9,416 nucleotides of DNA, taken from assembly GCA_934086775.1 (NCBI GenBank), contig CAKOIJ010000033.1, positions 1 through 9,416 on the forward strand, read 5' to 3'. Both the position numbers and the translations under genes were made by a program. Within the stretch, counting starts at the first letter, position 1, and each line of letters begins with the position of its first letter. The DNA comes from an uncultured Bacilli bacterium. GTDB taxonomy: Bacteria; Bacillota_I; Bacilli_A; RF39; UBA660. Positions 5,530-9,416 of the stretch are shown in pieces. Below the pieces are notes generated by a model. That model worked only from the letters and a program-made list of their open reading frames with translations, searched no databases and was not told where the DNA came from.

Positions 5530-6783
5530 ATGAAGGAAAGGAATATTCTATGTATAGATTTAAAGAGTTTTTTTGCATCATGTGAATGTGTAGAAATGGG
5601 CCTTGATCCTTTTAAAACTCCACTTATTGTTGCTGATCCTCAAAGAAAAGGAGGCGCGATTACTCTTGCAGTTACTCCATATATGAAAACACTTGGTGTT
5701 CCATCACGTGGAAGAGTATTTGAAATACCTAAAAATATTAAGTATATTACAGCTAAACCTAGAATGAGTTTATATGTCAAAAAAAGTAAAGAAGTTATTA
5801 ATATTTTTTTAGATTTTGTTAGTAAAGAAGATATGCATGTTTATTCTATTGATGAGTCTTTTTTAGATGTTACAGATTATTTAAAACTTTATAAGATGAC
5901 TGATGTGGAACTTGCTAAAAAGATAATGAATACAATTAAGGAAAAGACTGGACTTACTAGTACATGTGGGATTGGTCCAAATTTATTACTTGCTAAAGTT
6001 GCATTAGATACTGAGTCTAAACATTCTCCGGATTTTATTAGTAAGTGGACTTATGATGATGTTAAAACAAAATTATGGAATATTTCTCCTCTTGATGAAA
6101 TGTGGGGAATTGGCTCCAAAACCATGAAGAAATTAAATGATTTGGGTATTCATAAAGTTGGAGATATTAATAAGTACCCAAAGGAATTTTATAAGAAAAG
6201 ATTTGGGGTGCTTGGCGAGGAACTTTATATGCACGCTAATGGTATTGATAATAGTAGTATTAGAGAAAATAATTTTGAAAGTAAAAATAAAAGCTATGGA
6301 CTAAGTCAAATTCTTTATAAGGACTATAGTAAAGAAAGTGCTGTTCTTATTATAAAGGAAATGTCAGGCACTATTAGTAAGAGGTTAAGAAAGAATAAGA
6401 AAGTTACATCTAGTATTGGATTTGGTATTGGGTATTCAAGAAATATAGGTGGTGGATTTTACCACTCTAGGAAACTTTCTAGCCCTACTAGTGATGAGGG
6501 TAAGATATTTGAAACTTGTATGTATATTTTTAATTCATTTGTGGAAGATTTACCCATTAGAAAAATTAGTATATCTTTAGGTAAACTTGAGAATAATAAT
6601 TATGAACAATTAAATTTATTTGAAGATGTTATAGAAGAAAGAGAAAAGGAAGAGTTAAATACTGTAATTGATGAAATTTCTAAAAAATATGGTGATAATT
6701 CTCTTTTGAAAGCATCAAGTTTACTTGATTATAGTACTATTAAAGTGAGAAATACTAAATTAGGTGGACATAATAAGGAGTAA
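5530..6783 (+). CDS. Y-family DNA polymerase, UvrX/Pol IV type
   Basis: This 417-residue translesion polymerase copies past damaged bases and lacks proofreading. The catalytic acidic residues are Asp10 (LCIDLKSFFASCE) and Asp108-Glu109 (YSIDESFLD); Phe15 stands where the steric gate against ribonucleotides lies. A helix-hairpin-helix (SPLDEMWGIGSKTMKKLNDLGI, about 186-207) and little-finger region follow. Residues 360-366 (QLNLFED) match the beta-clamp binding motif. Overall pattern and GGH near the C-terminus resemble B. subtilis UvrX/PolY2 rather than DinB. The start ATG at 5530 follows AGGTGAT with 4 bases between; an in-frame GTG at 5521 is part of that ribosome site and is rejected. It forms an operon with the yolD-like gene 5 bases downstream, a pairing well known for this subfamily. 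Damage induction is likely, but no canonical LexA box is seen. Confidence 0.93.
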   Translation: MKERNILCIDLKSFFASCECVEMGLDPFKTPLIVADPQRKGGAITLAVTPYMKTLGVPSRGRVFEIPKNIKYITAKPRMSLYVKKSKEVINIFLDFVSKEDMHVYSIDESFLDVTDYLKLYKMTDVELAKKIMNTIKEKTGLTSTCGIGPNLLLAKVALDTESKHSPDFISKWTYDDVKTKLWNISPLDEMWGIGSKTMKKLNDLGIHKVGDINKYPKEFYKKRFGVLGEELYMHANGIDNSSIRENNFESKNKSYGLSQILYKDYSKESAVLIIKEMSGTISKRLRKNKKVTSSIGFGIGYSRNIGGGFYHSRKLSSPTSDEGKIFETCMYIFNSFVEDLPIRKISISLGKLENNNYEQLNLFEDVIEEREKEELNTVIDEISKKYGDNSLLKASSLLDYSTIKVRNTKLGGHNKE

Positions 6784-6788
6784 TTATT

Positions 6789-7097
6789 ATGGATAGAGGT
6801 ATGATTAAATGGAAACCTTTTAATACACTTTTAAATTCTAATGATATTAAAGAGATTGAGCTAAATAGGAGTAAGATAAGTAAACCAATTATAATGGAAG
6901 ACAGAATAAATGAAATTAATAGCATTTTAGTAAATGCTTATAATAATCATTTATCTATTAAAGTTAAACATTATAATAATGGTTTTTTATTTTATAAAAG
7001 TGGTTTTATTAAAAGTATTAATGTTTATGAAAAATATATTCTTATAGAAAATATAAGAATATATTTTAAGAATATTATAAATATTAATTATTTATGA
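6789..7097 (+). CDS. YolD-like family protein
   Basis: The 102-residue protein matches the YolD-like family: RGMIKWKPFNTL at the N-terminus (residues 3-14), KPIIMEDRINEINSIL in the middle (32-47), and a C-terminal run of strands (about 56-100) of the SH3/Sm-like type. YolD proteins are encoded next to UvrX-type polymerases in Bacilli and are thought to be regulators or accessory partners of them (family knowledge; mechanism poorly defined). AAGGAG ends 8 bases before the ATG, and the gap after the polymerase stop is 5 bases, so the two are co-transcribed. It stops with TGA, supporting the standard bacterial code. Its tail overlaps the convergent gene by 10 bases, and a strong hairpin lies inside its last codons. 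Confidence 0.88.
   Translation: MDRGMIKWKPFNTLLNSNDIKEIELNRSKISKPIIMEDRINEINSILVNAYNNHLSIKVKHYNNGFLFYKSGFIKSINVYEKYILIENIRIYFKNIININYL
7031..7067. terminator. Hairpin inside the 3' end of the yolD-like gene
   Basis: A perfect 16-bp inverted repeat (7031-7046 against 7052-7067) with a 5-base loop (GAAAA) lies about 30 bases before the yolD-like stop. All pairs but two are A-T. Each arm ends in Ts in its reading direction. Because the two convergent genes overlap, there is no intergenic space, and this hairpin is the only visible terminator candidate for either. Confidence 0.5.
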
Positions 7098-7597
7098 ATT
7101 ATCATTTGATCATAATAATCAATTAATTCAGAGTTTTCTTTAAACAAAGAATCTATATCATATTTCTTTACTATTTTATGTCCAAGTTTCATAAATGCAT
7201 CCCCTACTCCTGTTATTACAAGAGATGTATCTATTAATGTAGGCTCCTTTTCAAAATAAACCTCTACATACCAGTGACCACCACTATAAGAACCAGCAGT
7301 TCCTTTAAAATACACATTCTCGGCATATACTGCTTCACTATAAATACCAAGTTTATCAAAAAGAAGAACAAGTTCAAATACACAGAGTTTACATTTACCT
7401 TCAGTTATTTCTTGATGAAATAAATCTTTAAGAGCAAGAGGTTCTCCATTAATTTTTATAGCTGTTTTATCTTTTCTAATTATATTTAATAATCGTTCAT
7501 CAAATTCTTTTATTTTACCTTCATTAAATAAAGTAATAAAGATATTTTTAAATTCTGGTTCTTTAATAAATAATTCATTTCTAAATTTATAAGTCAT
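7088..7597 (-). CDS. Small protein with Cys/His/Asp layout of transglutaminase or papain-like folds
   Basis: The product has 169 residues and no signal peptide or membrane segment. The central part reads EGKCKLCVFELVLLFDKLGI (Cys69, Cys72 at the start of a helix), then GGHWYVEVYFEKEP (His108), then TLIDTSL (Asp123). The order Cys-helix, His-strand, Asp-strand is that of transglutaminase-like and related cysteine-peptidase folds, so an enzyme of this superfamily is plausible; I cannot name the family. The spacing is tighter than in the 587-residue neighbour. The ATG follows TAGGAG with a 7-base gap, and a good promoter is adjacent. The gene converges on the polymerase-yolD operon with a 10-base overlap and is probably monocistronic. 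Substrate unknown. Confidence 0.7.
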   Translation of the reverse strand: MTYKFRNELFIKEPEFKNIFITLFNEGKIKEFDERLLNIIRKDKTAIKINGEPLALKDLFHQEITEGKCKLCVFELVLLFDKLGIYSEAVYAENVYFKGTAGSYSGGHWYVEVYFEKEPTLIDTSLVITGVGDAFMKLGHKIVKKYDIDSLFKENSELIDYYDQMIIHK

Positions 7598-7615
7598 GTT
7601 TTTACTCCTAAATTA

Positions 7616-7643
7616 AGTATATCATAATAAAAACATATTTCAA
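7616..7643 (-). promoter_or_regulatory. Promoter of the 169-residue Cys/His/Asp protein
   Basis: On the minus strand TTGAAA (7643-7638) and TATACT (7621-7616) are 16 bases apart, and TG precedes the -10 (TGATATACT). Predicted initiation near 7609 coincides with the AGGAG ribosome site, giving a leader of about 12 nt. Confidence 0.65.
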
Positions 7644-7712
7644 GTTTTACTTCAAAATATATTTTAATTATATACTATTTAACAAATTTCATTCAAAGTA
7701 CTAGATATACAA

Positions 7713-8021
7713 TTAAAAATGAGTTTTTTTGGTTTTTACCTCGGTATTAATTATATATAAAGATTTTTCATTTTCTTTAAATATATAATTACTAAAGTCA
7801 TATGGAATATTTATCATTCCATTTACTACTTTTAATTCATAACTATTTGCATTAATTACTCGATAAACATTCTTTACTCTTTCCTTAGGAATTACATTAC
7901 TTTTTAAGATTAGTTCGGGCTTATAATCACTTTTATTTATTATTATTAATAAATCATCGTATATGTCTAATAGAATAACACTTTTTTCTTTATTAAATTT
8001 ATCAGGTAATTTTATTTTCAT
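7713..8021 (-). CDS. Hypothetical protein, 102 residues, possible AbrB-like strand motif
   Basis: I do not recognise this gene. The protein is soluble and strand-rich. The stretch YELKVVNGMINIPYDFSNYIFKENEKSLYII (residues 61-90) recalls the swapped-hairpin pattern of SpoVT/AbrB or MraZ DNA-binding domains, where a Gly precedes an I-P motif, but the usual KGR is missing, so this is only a hint. The ATG is preceded by GGGGAT, and a near-perfect consensus promoter lies 25 bases upstream, so expression should be strong. It is divergent from the tRNA-Ala gene and lies on the chromosomal side of the element boundary. No clear terminator follows; read-through into the next minus-strand gene is possible. 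Confidence 0.65.
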   Translation of the reverse strand: MKIKLPDKFNKEKSVILLDIYDDLLIIINKSDYKPELILKSNVIPKERVKNVYRVINANSYELKVVNGMINIPYDFSNYIFKENEKSLYIINTEVKTKKTHF

Positions 8022-8045
8022 ACTTATCCCCTTTCAATTATCAAA

Positions 8046-8074
8046 ATTATACCATTTTAAGTACAAAATGTCAA
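8046..8074 (-). promoter_or_regulatory. Consensus promoter of the 102-residue unknown
   Basis: On the minus strand TTGACA (8074-8069), 17 bases, TATAAT (8051-8046), with TG upstream of the -10 (TGGTATAAT): both boxes perfect. It is back to back with the tRNA promoter, sharing an A/T-rich 27-base centre (8075-8101) that could serve as UP element to both. Confidence 0.85.
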
Positions 8075-8101
8075 AAAAATCAAATTTTATAATAAAAGGT
8101 A

Positions 8102-8131
8102 TTGACATATTTACTAATTATATGATATGAT
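8102..8131 (+). promoter_or_regulatory. Promoter of tRNA-Ala
   Basis: A perfect TTGACA (8102-8107) is followed after 18 bases by TATGAT (8126-8131). Initiation near 8138 would place the start at the edge of the palindrome at 8139-8153 and give a pre-tRNA leader of about 26 nt. Confidence 0.7.
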
Positions 8132-8138
8132 TTTAATG

Positions 8139-8153
8139 CTTGATTTAATCAAG
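8139..8153. repeat. Perfect palindrome in the pre-tRNA leader
   Basis: CTTGATT and AATCAAG flank a single central T. It lies between the -10 box and the mature tRNA 5' end, at the predicted transcription start. It could be an operator or a short hairpin in the precursor; neither can be decided from sequence. Confidence 0.5.
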
Positions 8154-8163
8154 TGCCTACCGT

Positions 8164-8240
8164 GGGGAATTGGCTCAGTTGGCTAGAGCACCTGCCTTGC
8201 ACGCAGGGGGTCGTGGGTTCAAGTCCCACATTCTCCACCA
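8164..8240 (+). tRNA. tRNA-Ala (anticodon UGC)
   Basis: The 77-base gene folds as a full cloverleaf. The acceptor stem is GGGGAAT (8164-8170) with ATTCTCC (8230-8236), including the G3-U70 wobble that marks alanine tRNAs, discriminator A (8237) and encoded CCA (8238-8240). D-stem GCTC/GAGC (8173-8176, 8186-8189), anticodon stem CCTGC/GCAGG (8191-8195, 8203-8207) with loop CTTGCAC and anticodon TGC at 8198-8200, variable loop 8208-8212, T-stem GTGGG/CCCAC (8213-8217, 8225-8229) with TTCAAGT loop. It has its own promoter and stands alone. An integrase gene points at its 3' end, so this tRNA is probably an integration site. Confidence 0.97.
8218..8240 (+). other. Candidate attachment site (attL) at the tRNA 3' end
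   Basis: Tyrosine recombinases encoded beside a tRNA usually recombine within its T-arm/3' end and leave the tRNA intact. The 3' end of this tRNA lies 90 bases from the integrase stop. No second copy of the tRNA 3' end occurs in the window, so the partner site should lie to the right. Exact core limits cannot be set here. Confidence 0.5.
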
Positions 8241-8247
8241 ATTAGAT

Positions 8248-8269
8248 TAAAACATTGCAAAATGTTTTA
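8248..8269 (+). terminator. Weak hairpin after tRNA-Ala
   Basis: A 9-bp stem (TAAAACATT 8248-8256 with AATGTTTTA 8261-8269) is closed by GCAA, a stable GNRA tetraloop. The following TATAAAG is a poor U-tract, so it may be a processing or pause signal rather than the main terminator. Confidence 0.4.
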
Positions 8270-8276
8270 TATAAAG

Positions 8277-8300
8277 ATTAAAATCATGGTCGATAGTAAT
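8277..8300 (-). pseudogene. Fragment resembling the integrase N-terminal coding region
   Basis: This stretch matches 9086-9109 inside the integrase at 21 of 24 positions in the same orientation. Read on the minus strand it gives ITIDHDFN against ITIDRDFN (integrase residues 24-31): two of the three differences are synonymous and the frame is kept. Translation continues as LYIKHF beside NHILPYF in the integrase, then meets a stop. It has no start or body and may be the trace of an earlier related integrase. A chance match in AT-rich DNA is not excluded. Confidence 0.35.
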
Positions 8301-8306
8301 CTTATG

Positions 8307-8328
8307 AAAAGTACATTCTTGTACTTTT
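8307..8328. terminator. Bidirectional terminator between tRNA-Ala and the integrase
   Basis: A perfect 9-bp stem (AAAAGTACA 8307-8315 with TGTACTTTT 8320-8328) has a 4-base loop TTCT. On the plus strand it runs into a T-tract, fitting the end of the tRNA transcript; on the minus strand it begins two bases after the integrase stop and ends in TTTT, fitting the end of that gene. Confidence 0.75.
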
Positions 8329-8329
8329 T

Positions 8330-9178
8330 TTAATGCACATAAATATCTAAAGTAGTAGATATTCTACTATGCCCCATTGATTTAGATACATAATTAATTG
8401 GCTTATTTTTAATCATTCTTGTCGCATAACTATGTCTAAACTCATGTTGTGTTATTTCAAATAAGTTTGCTTTAATACAAGCCTTATTTTTATATCTATC
8501 AATGGTTGTTGGAGCAAGTGGTTTTATGCCACCAAATATAAAATAATCATAATTACTAGTACCATAAACTTTAATATAATAATATCTTAAAAGTAAAATT
8601 CTTAATTTAGTAAGTAAAGAAATACGAATAAAACGTAAACTAGACTGATTTTTAGGTGTATCTAACTCTCGTTTACCTTTTCTAATCATATTATGCCTAA
8701 TATGTATAAAATTACCCTCTAAATCGCTAAATTTAAGTGCCATAGTCTCGCCAGGTCTAGTACCATTGAAAAATATAAAATTAAAATACTCTTTAATAAT
8801 ATAATTATCAATATGAAATCTAAACTTTCTAAATTGCCAAATATTATATGTTTTATGCTCTTTATACTCTATTTTCTTTTTAAATGTTCCAACTGATGAA
8901 ACAATATTTTCATTAACATAAGAACAAATAACACAATATTTCATAAATGAATTAAACGAATAATATAACATAGCATTATATTTATTACTAAAATTTTTAG
9001 ATAATATTATATTTTGCCACTCTACTAAATTTTTTTTACTAATTTCATTAATATTCATATTCTTAAAATAAGGTAAAATATGATTATTAAAGTCACGGTC
9101 TATAGTAATAAAGCCTTGTTTTTTATGCCTGCTTCTAGCATATATTTGATACTCTCCATAAACTTTTTCAAAGTTCAA
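8330..9178 (-). CDS. Tyrosine recombinase/integrase
   Basis: This 282-residue phage-type integrase would catalyse site-specific integration and excision. The N-terminal SAM-like/core-binding domain covers about 1-100; the catalytic domain has Arg141 (NGTRPGE), Lys176 (TPKNQSS), His245-x-x-Arg248 (HEFRHSY), His270 (MGHSRIS) and the nucleophile Tyr280 (TLDIY). All six are present, so the enzyme looks intact. It ends only two residues after the tyrosine, short but seen in this family. Translation starts at TTG (9178): AGGAAGTGAT sits five bases before it and no ATG is near. A perfect consensus promoter lies upstream. The gene points at the tRNA-Ala 3' end, marking the edge of an element that extends to the right. 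An arm-binding N-terminal domain is not evident. Confidence 0.93.
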   Translation of the reverse strand: MNFEKVYGEYQIYARSRHKKQGFITIDRDFNNHILPYFKNMNINEISKKNLVEWQNIILSKNFSNKYNAMLYYSFNSFMKYCVICSYVNENIVSSVGTFKKKIEYKEHKTYNIWQFRKFRFHIDNYIIKEYFNFIFFNGTRPGETMALKFSDLEGNFIHIRHNMIRKGKRELDTPKNQSSLRFIRISLLTKLRILLLRYYYIKVYGTSNYDYFIFGGIKPLAPTTIDRYKNKACIKANLFEITQHEFRHSYATRMIKNKPINYVSKSMGHSRISTTLDIYVH

Positions 9179-9206
9179 TAAATATCACTTCCTTTCAGAA
9201 GTCGAT

Positions 9207-9235
9207 ATTATAAATAAATTTGTTTTAAATGTCAA
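9207..9235 (-). promoter_or_regulatory. Consensus promoter of the integrase
   Basis: On the minus strand TTGACA (9235-9230), 17 bases, TATAAT (9212-9207): a perfect sigma-A promoter. Predicted start near 9200, leader about 22 nt with AGGAAGTGAT. No clear operator palindrome is seen nearby. Confidence 0.85.
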
Positions 9236-9282
9236 CCACCTACCTTTAAAATCAATATATCATAAAATTTAATAAATAGCAA

Positions 9283-9416
9283 TTACTTTAAAATCTCACT
9301 TTTAATTTTATTTCTACGTGAAGTAATATAAGTGTTCAAAAATAGTGTATGACTGCATGCAACATTCCAAAGTTCCATATATTCAACTTGAATTAAATAA
9401 TCTAACAGTTCACAAT
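9283..9416 (-). CDS. C-terminal end of an unidentified ORF (partial)
   Basis: Reading in from the right edge on the minus strand, one frame (first full codon ends at 9414) stays open for 43 codons to a TAA at 9283-9285. The visible peptide includes LLDYLIQVEYMELWNV and a basic end, SRRNKIKSEILK. The mix of residues is protein-like, but the stretch is short and no family is recognised. It lies upstream of the integrase on the same strand, where elements of this kind often carry small regulatory or excision genes; that is position only. The 5' part is outside the window. Confidence 0.4.
   Translation of the reverse strand, partial: CELLDYLIQVEYMELWNVACSHTLFLNTYITSRRNKIKSEILK

Noticed and set aside
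6789..7097. Mycoplasma-type genetic code (TGA as Trp)
   Set aside because: The yolD-like gene ends at TGA with normal family length, and no recognised gene needs TGA as Trp.
7713..8021. MraZ or AbrB regulator call
   Set aside because: Only a loose strand pattern and an I-P pair match; the KGR signature is missing, so it is kept as hypothetical.
9283..9416. Spo0E-like peptide or excisionase identity for the edge ORF
   Set aside because: The 43 visible residues do not show the Spo0E S-x-x-L-D signature or a recognisable helix-turn-helix.
1..9416. CRISPR arrays, riboswitches or insertion-sequence ends
   Set aside because: No regularly spaced repeats, no aptamer-like leaders and no terminal inverted repeats with a transposase were seen.

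Overview
The window looks like chromosome from a very AT-rich, low-GC Gram-positive bacterium of the Bacilli, plausibly one of the uncultured gut lineages near RF39 or Erysipelotrichia (inference; no 16S is present). Reasons: Shine-Dalgarno sites close to AGGTGAT, TTGACA/TATAAT promoters (often with an extended TGn -10), a CotE spore-coat homologue, a Y-family polymerase paired with YolD, and TGA read as a stop (yolD ends in TGA; all Trp codons are TGG), so this is not the Mycoplasma code.

Left part (1-5425). On the minus strand lie a membrane-anchored thioredoxin-like protein lacking the CXXC motif, the rpsP-khpA operon with its own consensus promoter and terminator, cotE, miaB and a 106-residue unknown. 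On the plus strand, wedged between cotE and miaB, is a 587-residue protein with an LRR-like N-terminal part and a transglutaminase-like Cys-His-Asp core. In Bacillus subtilis miaB and cotE are separated only by ymcA. Here the same order and direction hold, but the transglutaminase-like gene occupies the ymcA position, reversed and divergent from cotE.

Middle part (5426-8021). A plus-strand pair encodes a UvrX-type Y-family DNA polymerase and a YolD-like partner, presumably a translesion or DNA-damage module. Its promoter overlaps an imperfect palindrome that is not a canonical LexA box. Convergent to it, with a 10-base tail-to-tail overlap, is a 169-residue protein with a Cys/His/Asp layout recalling transglutaminase or papain-like folds. 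Next on the minus strand is a 102-residue unknown.

Right part (8022-9416). A tRNA-Ala(UGC) gene with encoded CCA is followed by an intact tyrosine recombinase pointing at its 3' end. This is the classic edge of an integrative element inserted at a tRNA; the rest of the element and the second att site would lie beyond the right end. Between tRNA and integrase is a short stretch resembling codons 23-30 of the integrase, possibly the trace of an earlier element. A partial minus-strand ORF enters from the right edge.

Regulatory layout is unusually legible. Several genes have an extended -10 placed so that transcription should begin at or next to the Shine-Dalgarno sequence, predicting 5' leaders of only about 10-12 nt. 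Others (rpsP, miaB, integrase) have leaders near 20 nt. No gene-free stretch exceeds 300 bases.
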